A stretch of DNA of 28,222 bases, taken from NCBI GenBank assembly GCA_964605095.1, contig CAZSBS010000023.1:1-28222 (forward strand), read 5' to 3'. The notes below the pieces were generated by a model, which worked only from the letters and a program-made list of their open reading frames with translations, ran no database searches and had not been told where the DNA came from. The position numbers and the translations under genes are program-made. This DNA comes from JAUWQU01 sp964605095 (GTDB lineage Bacteria; Planctomycetota; Phycisphaerae; SM23-33). Below, piece by piece: positions 14,754-24,900 of this stretch. Position 1 is the stretch's first letter; each line of letters starts with the position of its first letter.

Positions 14754-17231
14754 ATGCGACAGGCGCTCCTAGCTGCATTCTTCGGCCTTTTCGTCAGTCT
14801 TTTCCTCGCCGGCCAGTGTTTTGCGGGCAAGGTCTTTCTCATGACTCCGTCCGATCCCGCCAAGGCGTATCCCAAGTTCCATATCGGCGTGACGGGCATC
14901 TACGCGACCATCGAAAAGGGTCTGCTTGTCACGGTGGACAGCACCGAGCCGAACACGCCCGCGGCGGGGGAGTTCCAGAAGGGCGATGTTCTCGTCAAGG
15001 TCAACGGTAAGGCGGTCTCCGATCCCGAGCCGTATATTGCCCTGGGCAATGCCCTGACCGCCGCCGAGGCCGACGACGGCAAGCTGGCCTTCACCGTCAA
15101 ACGCGGGGACAAGGAAGAGTCCGTCACCATCACCATTCCGGTGCTCGGGGCCTACAGCAAGACCTGGCCGCTGGACTGCAAGAAGTCTGACACGATCATC
15201 CGCCAGGCGGCTGAGTTTCTTACCCAACCCGAGAACCTGAAGAACCCCGGATTCTTTGGCGGGCTGTTCCTGCTGTCCACGGGCGACGACCGGTATCTGC
15301 CGGCCGTCAAGGCCATGGTGGATCGCAATTCGCCCGACAAGGCGGGAAGCCACACGTGGGTTAACGGATACGCGGGAATCCTGATCGGCGAATACTACCT
15401 GCGGACCGGCGACAAGAGCGCCCTGCCGCGCTTGAAGGCCCTCTGTGTCAATGCGAAGGAAAGGCAATACTACAGCGGCTGGAACCATTGGGGTGAAATC
15501 CCGGGCCCCGGGTATGTCCAGGGCGGCCTGATGAATCCGGCCGGGGTGCAGATTCTGACCAGCCTGATCTTGGCCAAGGAATGCGGGGTGGAGGTGGATC
15601 AAGGCACCTTTGATCGGGCCTTGACGTTTTTCTATCGTTTTGCGGGACACGAGGCCGTGCCCTATGGCGATCATCGGCCGGAGGGCTGGCTGACCTGCAA
15701 CGGCAAGAACGGCATGCTGGCCGCCGCGATGTCGCTGCTGGACGGCAAGGCTTACAGGATGGCGGCGGAGACGATGAGCCTGGACATGGCCGACTCCTAC
15801 AGGTGGCTCGGGGCCGGTCACGCGAGTTCCTTCGGGGATCATATCTGGCGCGGCCTGGGCTCGGTGCACGTGCCGAAAGACAAGCAGGATCACTACCGCC
15901 TGTGCATGGACAAGCTGACCTGGTACTACGACCTTTGCCGTCGTCCCAAGGGCGGTTTCGGCTTGTTGAACCTCGGCGCTAATCCGGAGGCCGGGGGAGC
16001 GGTCGCGCTGGCGCTGGCGTACACCGCGCCGCGCAAGACCCTGCGCATCACGGGCGCGCCGCCTACCCAGTACAGCCGGAAGGTCCAGGCGCCGGACTTG
16101 CCGTGGGGCCGGCCGCGGGACATCGAGTTCCTCCGGACCGACTACTGTGAAGGGTTCGGAAAAGAAGAGATGGAGCCGCACGAGATATATGACAGGCTTG
16201 GAGACGCGTACAACAGCCCGAAAGAGAAGGCCGACAAGGCGTTCTGCGTGAAGATGATGCGGCATTACAATCCGGTGGCCCGGCGCATGGCGGGCGCCGC
16301 CCTTGTCCGTCTGGGCGCCACGGACGAGATTGCCCAAGCGCTGCAAGACCCGGATCCTCGCGTGCGCCGAGCCGCTCTCGATGCCATCGAGAACTACAAG
16401 GGCTTTTTCCGGGACGCCAAGGGACCTTATCCGCCGGCCGTGGTATCGGCAAAGTTCTTGCCGGGGATCGAGAAGATCCTGAAGGATCCCGAGGTGTCGC
16501 TATGGGAACTGGACGGCGCTTTGTTCGCCCTGAGTCGGGCTGAGCCGGCAGACATTGCGAAGAACTTGACGCTGGTCCGGAAGTATCTCGACCACCAGGA
16601 GTGGTGGCTGAGGGAATCGGCCTTCGCGGCTGTCGTGGCTCTGGCCGGAGATGAGAAGTTGCTGGCGCCGGAGTTGCCGGCTTTACTGGCTCGAGTGTCA
16701 AGAGAAACACATATCCCTCCGCGACGGCACCTTATGGGGCAGTTACAGGCGATATTGAATGACAAGGCCACCAGCAGAGGAATAAGGGAACAGATCGTCA
16801 ACGGTATGCTGCAGGGCATACGCGACACGGTCGTTGAGCCTGGATACCTGGCCACAATCGGGCGGAATAACAAGTACGAAACCTTGCGATATTTCCTTGC
16901 GCAGGCCCCCGAGGCGGCGCCGCAAGTCCTCGACGAGGTGGAGAAATACATGTCTAAGCCGGGCGTATTTGCCGGCTGGGGCTGGCCGGAAGCCTGGTTC
17001 ACCGGCGACCCGTGGGGTAACCCGGGCATCATCAAGTGCGCGGAGAAGTTGGGCAAAGCCGAGGGGGCGTCCCTCCTGGCCCGCTGCAAGCGCTTCGTGG
17101 CTCAACTGGAAGAACAGAAGAAGCAGGCGCAGGGCAAAGACGGCAAGACGGCCGATGATGCCCGAGACAAGATGATTGCGACCGTCACCAAAGCGATCCA
17201 GGAAAGTGAGAAGAGGATGGGTGGGGAATGA
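14754..17231 (+). CDS. Secreted PDZ + DUF6288-type + HEAT-repeat protein
   Basis: 825 residues from ATG 14754 (AAGGTG just upstream; a clean signal peptide MRQALLAAFFG...CFA24 begins there, whereas the longer open frame has no such start). Residues about 40-130 form a PDZ-like domain (GLLVTVDSTEPNTPA, FQKGDVLVKVNG). Residues about 140-490 form an alpha-helical toroid-like region with HTWVNGYAGILIGEYYLRTGD and similar helical repeats, which I associate with the DUF6288 family of PVC bacteria. HEAT-like repeats follow (MAGAALVRLG, DPDPRVRRAALDAIENY). The last 45 residues are a charged helix. Function unknown; the architecture suggests a periplasmic scaffold or peptide-binding protein. Its stop overlaps the next start (ATGA). 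Confidence 0.82.
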   Translation: MRQALLAAFFGLFVSLFLAGQCFAGKVFLMTPSDPAKAYPKFHIGVTGIYATIEKGLLVTVDSTEPNTPAAGEFQKGDVLVKVNGKAVSDPEPYIALGNALTAAEADDGKLAFTVKRGDKEESVTITIPVLGAYSKTWPLDCKKSDTIIRQAAEFLTQPENLKNPGFFGGLFLLSTGDDRYLPAVKAMVDRNSPDKAGSHTWVNGYAGILIGEYYLRTGDKSALPRLKALCVNAKERQYYSGWNHWGEIPGPGYVQGGLMNPAGVQILTSLILAKECGVEVDQGTFDRALTFFYRFAGHEAVPYGDHRPEGWLTCNGKNGMLAAAMSLLDGKAYRMAAETMSLDMADSYRWLGAGHASSFGDHIWRGLGSVHVPKDKQDHYRLCMDKLTWYYDLCRRPKGGFGLLNLGANPEAGGAVALALAYTAPRKTLRITGAPPTQYSRKVQAPDLPWGRPRDIEFLRTDYCEGFGKEEMEPHEIYDRLGDAYNSPKEKADKAFCVKMMRHYNPVARRMAGAALVRLGATDEIAQALQDPDPRVRRAALDAIENYKGFFRDAKGPYPPAVVSAKFLPGIEKILKDPEVSLWELDGALFALSRAEPADIAKNLTLVRKYLDHQEWWLRESAFAAVVALAGDEKLLAPELPALLARVSRETHIPPRRHLMGQLQAILNDKATSRGIREQIVNGMLQGIRDTVVEPGYLATIGRNNKYETLRYFLAQAPEAAPQVLDEVEKYMSKPGVFAGWGWPEAWFTGDPWGNPGIIKCAEKLGKAEGASLLARCKRFVAQLEEQKKQAQGKDGKTADDARDKMIATVTKAIQESEKRMGGE

Positions 17232-18265
17232 CCACGACCTCCCGGATCGCTCCGAGAGCGACTATCGGAGATACTGTGATTGACCCCGCACCCATCTATG
17301 ACGCGGCGACCGCGTTCTGGAAGTCCGCCGTGCTGTTCGCGGCGTGTCGACTCGGGGTGTTCGATGCGTTGGATCAACCCGCTGGAGCCGCGGCGCTGGC
17401 GCAGCGCCTGGACCTTTCCGAGCGCGGAACGGAAGCCCTGCTCGAAGCCTGCGTTGCCATGGGACTGCTCGAGAAAGAGGGCGACACCTACCGCAACACG
17501 CCGGCCAGCGAACGCTACCTGACCAGCCGGAGCCCTGAGTCACTGCTGGTAACTCTGGAATTGCAGGCCGCCACATATCCGATGTGGATGCACCTTTGCG
17601 AAGCGGTCAGGAAAGGCCAGCCGGTCATGCCTCCTCGCGACCTGTTGGGTGGGCACCAGGAGTTGACCAGGCAGTTCGTGGTGGGTATGCACCAGCGAGC
17701 CCTGGGGACCGCCGCCGCCCTGATGGATGCCGTCGATCTCACCGGGCATCGAGTGTTGGCGGACATCGGCGGAGGGCCCGGCACCTATTCGATGCTTATG
17801 CTGCAGAGGTATCCGGGCCTGAGGGCCCGCATCATGGACCTGGCGCCCATCCTGGATGTGGCCCGTACTCTCGTCGCGTCCTCCGGCGTTGGCGACCGGA
17901 TCGAGATGGTGCCCTTCGACGCGACGGCCGATGATCTTGGAAATGGCTTCGATGCGGCCTTGGTGTCCGGCCTGCTGCACCGGATGACGGCGGAAACGAG
18001 CCGAAGTATCCTGCGGAAGGTCTACGCGGGCATGGCGCCGGGAGGGCTGATTGCCGTGAATGACCTCTTCACCGTTCGCGGCGGGCCGGCAATGGCTGTT
18101 CTGTTCGGACTTCAGATGCTGCTGACCAACGAAACGGGGGGCGCGCACGAGGCGAGTGACGTGGCCTCGTGGCTGGCGCAAGCCGGCTTCGTGGATGTAA
18201 GAATCACCGAGTCGGTTCCCCATACCGTCGTCATCGCCCGCAAGGCTGCCGCAATTCGTTCGTGA
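17228..18265 (+). CDS. SAM-dependent O-methyltransferase (acetylserotonin-type, two-domain)
   Basis: 345 residues. ATG 17228 overlaps the preceding stop as ATGA, so the two are probably translated together. The N-terminal 25-105 is a winged-helix dimerisation domain (ALAQRLDLSERGTEALLEAC). The SAM-binding motif I is IGGGPG (180-185), followed by an acidic residue in IMDLAPIL, then DAALVSGLLHRMT and a late APGGLIAVNDLF motif, as in O-methyltransferase family 2. The family methylates hydroxyl groups on small aromatic or polyketide-like substrates. Cytoplasmic, although its coupled partner is secreted; the link is unexplained. Confidence 0.85.
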   Translation: MTTTSRIAPRATIGDTVIDPAPIYDAATAFWKSAVLFAACRLGVFDALDQPAGAAALAQRLDLSERGTEALLEACVAMGLLEKEGDTYRNTPASERYLTSRSPESLLVTLELQAATYPMWMHLCEAVRKGQPVMPPRDLLGGHQELTRQFVVGMHQRALGTAAALMDAVDLTGHRVLADIGGGPGTYSMLMLQRYPGLRARIMDLAPILDVARTLVASSGVGDRIEMVPFDATADDLGNGFDAALVSGLLHRMTAETSRSILRKVYAGMAPGGLIAVNDLFTVRGGPAMAVLFGLQMLLTNETGGAHEASDVASWLAQAGFVDVRITESVPHTVVIARKAAAIRS

Positions 18266-18413
18266 AACGCACCCAGACTGTGGTCAAGATGGGGAATCTA
18301 TGAAAGTCTGTTTGCCACCTCGGATATGCTTACAGTTCGAGTGCCGAGCAGCGGTACCGTTGAGTTGGTCCAGCGACTTTCGGCCTCACCTATCCCGAAT
18401 AGGGTTGGGGGTC

Positions 18414-18441
18414 TTGACACCACAGAATCACGTGGTAACCT
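18414..18441 (+). promoter_or_regulatory. Sigma70-like promoter
   Basis: TTGACA at 18414-18419, a 16-base spacer and TAACCT at 18436-18441. A CACGTG palindrome lies inside the spacer. It would transcribe the small ORF at 18481. The preceding 150 bases after the methyltransferase hold nothing I recognise. Confidence 0.45.
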
Positions 18442-18480
18442 ATGGCCGCAGTGACAGTAACGAGGCTCAGGAGACTACAC

Positions 18481-18654
18481 TTGCCAGACATTCCCGCCTT
18501 CCAGATGGGCCAAGAACGGCAGGCTAGCCACTCCAAGCTTCACGCCCCGCGGAACACGACGGTTGAGGGAGTGTTCAAGGGCGGGAAACTCGAGACGATG
18601 AAGGTTGTGCCGGAAAGCCGGGCGAAGGACGTCGAGGTAATGGCGGCACAGTGA
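18481..18654 (+). CDS. Possible 57-residue small protein, TTG start
   Basis: TTG 18481 follows AGGAG (18469-18473) by 7 bases and lies about 40 bases after a promoter-like sequence. The first part (PDIPAFQMGQERQ) is polar; the second part, VEGVFKGGKLETMKVV...VEVMAAQ, loosely resembles the beta-strand pattern of DUF104-type antitoxins (VxAVYENGxLxPLxxV). No toxin gene follows. The similarity is weak pattern recognition only; it could also be an unrelated orphan. The 207 bases after it hold a hairpin but no other gene. Confidence 0.3.
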   Translation: MPDIPAFQMGQERQASHSKLHAPRNTTVEGVFKGGKLETMKVVPESRAKDVEVMAAQ

Positions 18655-18785
18655 CGCTATTTCCCTTCAGAAGCAGGAGGCCACAAACACCTGCTGATCG
18701 AGTGGCGAGAGTTTGTGCGAATAGATCAAGGACTCGAAACCGAAGTTCTGGGCCAAGTTAGGGAATAACCTATCACTTACCAAAC

Positions 18786-18804
18786 CCCATCTCGGAAAGA
18801 TGGG
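18786..18804 (+). terminator. Weak hairpin between the small ORF and the membrane-protein gene
   Basis: CCCATCT (18786-18792) pairs with AGATGGG (18798-18804) around a 5-base loop, followed only by TTAACAT rather than a T-run. It could end transcription of the small ORF inefficiently or be a leader structure for the next gene. Confidence 0.3.
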
Positions 18805-18861
18805 TTAACATCATGAGCGTAAAGAAAACAGGCCGTTCATTCATACGGGACCTTCTCTCTC

Positions 18862-21474
18862 TTGATCATCAGGCCGGCCCGACTGTTTCGAGCGCGTCCG
18901 GAAATCGCCCGGGAAAACCATTGCGTGAATAATCTACCGGCATCACGCTGTTACAACAGTCGGCATCGGGGCTGGACGTGTTTGCTCCTGTTTGCTTCGG
19001 GTTTCTCGGGGCTGATTTACCAGGTGTTGTGGATGAAGCAGCTCGGACTGCTTTTCGGCAACACCGCCTACGCGGCGGCGGCCACCTTCACAGCCTTCTT
19101 TCTCGGATTGGCCGTCGGCGGATGGTTGTGGGGACGCCGGGCGACACGCATGGACAATCCCCTTTGCGGATACGCGGTGCTGGAAGCGGGGATTGCCCTT
19201 ACGGCCCTGCTCTACTTTGTGGTTCTGCCTGCATATGGGTGGATTTATCCCTTGATCTTTCAGCCGGGCGGCGGTTCGCCTGCTTCTGTCGCGACAAAAT
19301 TTGGCCTGGCCCTGTTGCTCGTGTTTCCGCCCGCGCTGTTCATGGGCGGAACCGTGCCGCTGATGGGTCAAACGCTCATCCGTGACGGTCGCCAGTTTGG
19401 CAGAGACGCCTCTTTATTGTACGGGGTCAATACCCTGGGCGCGGCACTGGGCGCATATCTGGCCGGCTTTCATCTGCCGCTCTGGCTGGGTTACCGGGGC
19501 GCCTATGGTGTTGCCCTGGGCATTACCCTTTCGGTTGCAGTCGTGGCGTGGATGCTGTCCCGGGTGGCGGCACCGTCATCCAAGGCCGACGCCCTCATTC
19601 AGGAAAGCGCGGAAGCGGAACCAGTCGCCCTGTCCCGGCGGGCCGTTACCTGGCTGAGCTTCATGTCTGGGTTCGGAGTGCTTGGTTTCGAGGTGCTCTG
19701 GACCCGTATGTTTGCCCAGGTCCTTCAGAATTCGGTGTACACCTATGCGGCCGTGCTGGTGACCATCCTACTGTGTCTGGCCGTTGGGGCCGGCCTGGCC
19801 AATGGGCTCGCGCGGTTCGCCTGGAGGCCGTCGCGCGTCCTCTGTGGACTATTGGTCGCTGCTGGGCTCTCAGCGGGTATGACGCCGTTTGTTTTTATGG
19901 CCCTCACCGACAACATGAGGATGGTGGGTGGTTCACCGGAATGGACGGGCTATGTGTTCGAGGTGTTCAAAACGACGATTCTCGTGCTGGGCATTCCGGG
20001 TTGTCTGCTCGGTACGGTGTTTCCATATCTGTTGAAAACATGCGAATCCCGGCTTATGAGTGCGGGCAAGACACTGGGCGATTGTCTGGGAATCAACACC
20101 GTCGGTGCCATTCTGGGATCCCTGTGCGCCGGCTTCGTGCTGTTGGATTGGATTGGTCTCTGGCCCGGTGTTCTGGCCTTTTCCCTCTTCTACCTGGTGC
20201 TGGCGGCGACATTTCCTGCTCCGCTGACCCACTTGGGCGTTGCGTGGCGTGCCGTAGCCGCTCTGGGGATCCTGCTGAATGTCTTTTGGCTTAATCCTTC
20301 AAGCCTCCCAAGGGTGCTGATCAACGAGAACGGGGACGGCGAAACGCTGGTGGAAGTCTTTGATGGCAGTAGCGGAACGGTTGCGGTCACGCGCACCTTT
20401 GGGCATCTCGGAATCAAGCTGAACAACCATTACGGAATCGGGTCCACCGGGTCTTTCATATCACAACAGGCCCAGGCTGACATCCCTCTGACGATCCGCC
20501 CGCAGACCCACAGCGTGTTCTTTCTGGGAATGGGCACCGGCATCACGCCCGGCGCGGCGCTGGCCCCGGAATATGCCGTTCAGCGTGTGGTCACCTGTGA
20601 ACTTGTTCCGGAAGTGGCGGCCGCGGCCCGGAAATACTTTGCACCTTATGTCAATGGACTGTTCAGCGATCCACGGTCGTGTGTTGTGATCGACGACGGG
20701 CGGCACTACCTTCAGGGCACGCGGGAACAGTTTGACCTGATTGATGCCGACCTGTTCGTTCCCTGCCGGTCCGGTGCGGGCAGTCTCTATTCGGTTGAAC
20801 ACTTCCGGGCCGTTTTGCGGCGTTTGAAGCCGGGCGGCTGGTTTGTGCAATGGTTGCCGCTCTATCAGGTAAGCCGTGAAGAGTTTGGCATCATCGTCCG
20901 CACCATGCTGGAAGTGTTTCCCCAGGTGACCTTGTGGCGCAACAATTACTGCCCGGGTTTTGATGTCGTGGGCCTGGCCGGTCACCGGGAAGCCGTGCCC
21001 CTGCCGGCCGTCACACCGCGCGTCAGTAACAGCCGTGTGACAGCCGTGACAGGCAAGAGCGACGAAGATCTGGAGACGCTCGAATTGCCGTTCAATCCGC
21101 AAACCGCCCTGATGTTCTATTGCGGCAATCTGACGGCGGCACATCAACAATTCGCCGAATACCCAATGAACAGCGATGATCATCCTTGGATCGAATATCT
21201 TGCCCCGCGCTCCCAGCAAATGGAACTGAGCCGGCCGGCCTCCCGCTTTGTGGCCAGCGAACTGTTGGCCTTTCTGGTGGCCCTGCAGCAGGCGTGCCAG
21301 GCCGAGTCCGATCCCATGCTCGCCAACCGATCATTGGCCGACCGGAGGTTGCCCAGTGCCGGTTTGAATCTCTACAAGGCGTACCTTGCCGATTCCCGCG
21401 GCAACCGGGACATGCGGAAACAGGCTTGGGATGGTTTTGTCAGCGATTGGCTGGCTGGGGCGACCCAGAAGTGA
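18862..21474 (+). CDS. Multi-spanning membrane protein fused to a spermidine-synthase-like domain
   Basis: The frame is open from TTG 18862 (870 residues); GTG 18925 is an alternative start and neither has a strong ribosome site. Residues about 38-480 hold about a dozen hydrophobic segments (CLLLFASGFSGLIYQVLWM; FMGGTVPLMGQTLI), the layout of 'fused MFS/spermidine synthase' proteins. From about 500 to 720 a Rossmann-like aminopropyltransferase-type domain follows: FFLGMGTGITPG (about 553-564), VVTCELVPEV with the acidic ligand, and DDGRHYLQG. The catalytic region reads DLIDADLFVP, without the usual Asp-Pro after a second aspartate, so true spermidine synthase activity is doubtful. The last 100 residues are soluble. 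Function unknown; relatives are often linked to membrane or secondary metabolism. Confidence 0.8.
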   Translation: MIIRPARLFRARPEIARENHCVNNLPASRCYNSRHRGWTCLLLFASGFSGLIYQVLWMKQLGLLFGNTAYAAAATFTAFFLGLAVGGWLWGRRATRMDNPLCGYAVLEAGIALTALLYFVVLPAYGWIYPLIFQPGGGSPASVATKFGLALLLVFPPALFMGGTVPLMGQTLIRDGRQFGRDASLLYGVNTLGAALGAYLAGFHLPLWLGYRGAYGVALGITLSVAVVAWMLSRVAAPSSKADALIQESAEAEPVALSRRAVTWLSFMSGFGVLGFEVLWTRMFAQVLQNSVYTYAAVLVTILLCLAVGAGLANGLARFAWRPSRVLCGLLVAAGLSAGMTPFVFMALTDNMRMVGGSPEWTGYVFEVFKTTILVLGIPGCLLGTVFPYLLKTCESRLMSAGKTLGDCLGINTVGAILGSLCAGFVLLDWIGLWPGVLAFSLFYLVLAATFPAPLTHLGVAWRAVAALGILLNVFWLNPSSLPRVLINENGDGETLVEVFDGSSGTVAVTRTFGHLGIKLNNHYGIGSTGSFISQQAQADIPLTIRPQTHSVFFLGMGTGITPGAALAPEYAVQRVVTCELVPEVAAAARKYFAPYVNGLFSDPRSCVVIDDGRHYLQGTREQFDLIDADLFVPCRSGAGSLYSVEHFRAVLRRLKPGGWFVQWLPLYQVSREEFGIIVRTMLEVFPQVTLWRNNYCPGFDVVGLAGHREAVPLPAVTPRVSNSRVTAVTGKSDEDLETLELPFNPQTALMFYCGNLTAAHQQFAEYPMNSDDHPWIEYLAPRSQQMELSRPASRFVASELLAFLVALQQACQAESDPMLANRSLADRRLPSAGLNLYKAYLADSRGNRDMRKQAWDGFVSDWLAGATQK

Positions 21475-21830
21475 GGGGTCGCAGACGTCGGTCACGCCTG
21501 CCATCATCCGATGTTCAATGCTTCAAGCGGCTCAGCGACTTGGAGCCTTCTTTACCCCCGCCGGACATCGTCAGGAAATACGAAGGGCGAGAGCCAGACA
21601 GGACCATTGGTGTGTCGTCAGGAGAGGGAGGCATCTCTCGGAGCAGGCTGACTGAACACGTTATTCTTGCGCGGGCATCTCGCCCTGGTTCGACATCCGA
21701 TTGTCACAGTCGTCACCGGGGCCGCAAAGCCACGGTCCCTTCGCGAGGCCGGGGAGGCAAACAGACACGACTCTTCTCTGCGTCCCCTGCGAGCTCTGCG
21801 TGAGGTGTTCTTCTTGGTTGTTTCGGCCGC
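21475..21830. other. Convergent intergenic region, no gene seen
   Basis: These 356 bases lie between the ends of two convergent genes. Frames are open on both strands but none starts at a ribosome site or shows recognisable protein sequence. I found no strong terminator hairpin. Confidence 0.4.
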
Positions 21831-21905
21831 TCAGGCCCTGCGGCGTCGGGCCAGAGCAAGTGCGCCTATGGCCAGCAGGCCGAGTTGCGGGGCCTGGGCC
21901 TGCAT
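21831..21905 (-). other. Second PEP-CTERM-like anchor tail after the stop of the repeat protein
   Basis: Four bases after the TAA of the large gene, and in its +1 frame, 24 codons from ATG 21905 to TGA 21831 encode APQLGLLAIGALALARRRRA: a Pro-rich start, a single hydrophobic helix and a four-arginine end. This is the pattern of a PEP-CTERM sorting signal without the exact Pro-Glu-Pro. The +1 frame is open back through the last 20 codons of the main gene, so a frameshift would join it. It may be a displaced older tail of the same protein, the remnant of a neighbouring gene, or an alternative C-terminus. Confidence 0.55.
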
Positions 21906-21909
21906 AGCG

Positions 21910-24900
21910 TTATCGACCCGCCCTGCCGATCCTGGCGCGCCGTCGCAACAGGCTTGCCGCGCCGAACATCAGGAGCATCGCGGAGCAGGGCTCAGGGGTC
22001 GTCGCGAAGACCGGCCCGCCGTTGCCCATGTTGGCCATAAGGGTGCTGAGGTCGGCCCAGTCCACCGTGCCACTATCGTCGAAGTCGCCCACGGCCACTC
22101 CGCCGCCGACGCCGGCGCCGAAGTTCTGCTTCAGGGTGATGAAGTCGGCCGCGTCAACGACGCCGTCGAGGTTGGTGTCGCTGGTCAGGCTGGAAATGCC
22201 CACCCCGATCAGGTAGACGCGCCCGGCTTCCACGATGATCTGTGCGCCGGAGGTGTCCCAGTCGACTTCGGTGTCGTCGATGTTGGCAATGCCGAAATCG
22301 CCCAAGCCGACGTAGGCGCCGGCAAAGGTGAACAGGTCGTACTGCACCATGCCGTTGGGCGCGTCGCCGCCGGCGTCGACGAGTTTGACCTTCCAGTTGT
22401 CGTTGAGGGTCAGGCCTCCCGTGGTGATGTCCACCATGCCGCCGTTGGTGCCGTCGAAGGCCCACTCAAAGACGGCGTTAGCGGCCATGGAAACGTCCCC
22501 GCCGCCGACGGTAAGGGTTCTGGTGCCGTCGCCCGGGGCAACCTTGCCACCGGTGTTTACGATCAGGCTCTTGACGCTGCCGTCGCCGGCGAGCCGGCCG
22601 GTGCTGTTGACCGTCACGTCGCTGGAGTCGATCGAGCCCACCCGCAGCGTGCCAGCGTTGATCGTGGTCGCTCCGGTGTAGGTGTTCACGGCAGACAGCG
22701 TCCAGGTGCCGGTGCCGTTCTTGATGACTCTGTTGCCGCTGCCGGAAATCACGCCGGCGAATTCAGCCGTCCCGTAGGTGGAGCCCTGGAAGGTGATGGT
22801 CTTGCCGGCCCTGGTGCCTACTATCAGGTCGCTGGTGAACTTCAGCAACCCTGTCGGGCCAGACTGGTCGAGGATCACGGCGCTGTCCCCTTCGGTGCTG
22901 AACGCGATCACGCGGTCGGTGGTCTCTCCAGTGCCGGTATAGATCAGCCTGCCAGTCGCCCCGTATTGGTTCGCCCCTATCACGATGGTGCCATTGGCCA
23001 CGGTGGTCGGCGCGCCCAGGTTGCTGCTGGCAGAGTGGACCGTGCCCAGTTCGGCATCCGTGAACACGCTGTTAATCGAAGATACGCTGATCGCGCCCTT
23101 GTAGATGATCGTTTGGCCCGTATAGGTGTTGTCGCCGGTGAGCGTCAGGGTGGTGGGGTCGGGCCAGTAAGGATCGAACTTCGACAGGCCGAGCACATTG
23201 GCGCCGCCATTGGGGTTGTCGATGTTACTGGTGCACGTGAAATCGCCGCCGCGGGTATCGAAACAGATGAACGAGCCGCTGGCGAAACCGCCAGTGTCAC
23301 TGCCCAGGGCCGTCAGGGCTTCGATGTCGGCCGACGTGAATTGCCCCACGCCGCCGACGGCGAAGACGGCGGTTGATCCGGCCGTAACGATGAGGTTGTC
23401 AGCGGTCCAGCTTGTCCCGGAGGCGTTGGCGTTATAGAGCGATACGCGGTTGATAAACTTCAAAACGCCGTTAATCGTTGTGCTGCCGGTATAGGTGTTC
23501 GTGCCGGAAAGGGCACTCATCTCTATCACTCGCGTGCCATTTAACGTCAAGCTACCCGACCCGGTCACGTCGCCGGCAATTTGTATGCCTCCGTTATCCC
23601 CCACATCAATTACCACGTTGCCGCCCAAGGTGACTGGCCCAGTCAGTCTGTCAGACGCATAGCCATTCGTCGCTTCGATGCGCGCATCTGTTATGTAAAG
23701 ATCGTTCTTCACAATATTCCTGTTCAGGTAGAGAACGGATCCAGGCATAAGCGTAACGGGGCCAGTCCCCAGAACAGAGGAATCCACAAGAAGGTCCATC
23801 TCGAGTGCGCCGGATTCGACTGTCGTGCCGCCGCTGTAAGTGCTGCCCTCGATGCTGACGAACAGCCTTCCGCTGCCGATCTTCTTCAGCGCGACGGGGC
23901 CGACGCCGTCATCGAACGTGCCGGTGAAGCTGACGTTCCTGTCGTCGTCGCCGACGGTCAGGGTGCCGACGCCGGCAGCGCTGTTTGTGACGGTGCCCGT
24001 GCCGCTGAACCCGTTGACCGTCACGCCAAGGCCGTTCAGGTCAAGTGTGCTGCCAAGGGTCACGTCGCCTTTGTCCGGGCCGTGGGGAAGTGCATCGGCT
24101 ACACCAATCTTCAGGGTTCCCACGAGGATATTCGTGAGGCCCGAGTAGGTGTTTACGTTACTGACGATCAGCGTGCCGTCGCCGATCTTGGTCAGGCCGA
24201 AGCCCTCGCCCGATATCTCGCCGCCTGCGACGACGTCTCCCGAAGGCGTGTTGATCGCGAGACTGCTGCCCAGGGCGATCGGCAAGTTGACGGTCTGGGT
24301 GTTCGCCGAGTCATTCTGGATGATGTTGCCGTAGAGGTCGCCGGTCAAGGTGACGGCGTTGCCTGTCAACGTAAATGCGTTCGCGTCGCTTGCGAATTGG
24401 ATGCTTTGGAACGAACTGCCCGTCGTGTTATTATTACTCACATCGCCGGCGTTGCCCGCGGCGGAATAGGCGAGCGTATCGCTGGGGACGGGGGCCGCTC
24501 CGCCCCAGTTGTCGGCAACGCTCCAGTTTCCGCCATTGGGGCCGCTCCAGACTGGCCCCTGCCCGATCGTCAACGTGACGTAGCCCGGGTTGAGAGTGCC
24601 GAAGGCATAGCGGGCGCCGGGGGCCGGGTTGAGGATGGACAAGTTAGAGACGCTGCCGCCCAGAGTTCCGGAATACGCCAGGAGATCGTAAGTGCCGGGA
24701 GTGTTGACCGGACTGGTGTTGCTGCCGCCCTGATAGAAATTGAAGCCGCCGCCGAGGATGGTCAGGCCGTCGGAATCGCTGACCGTGATCTGGTCAAGGT
24801 TGGTGGTGTCCGCGATATTGAAGTTGAGGATGCTGCCGCTGGCGAGGCTCAAGGTGCTGGTCGCAAGGGTAGCGATACCGGTTTCCGTGCCGGGGGCAAC

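Noticed and set aside
21667..23376. Long plus-strand frame opposite the repeat protein
   Set aside because: Val/Ala/Gly/Asp-rich, repetitive antisense product; the minus strand carries a coherent signal peptide, repeats and anchor.
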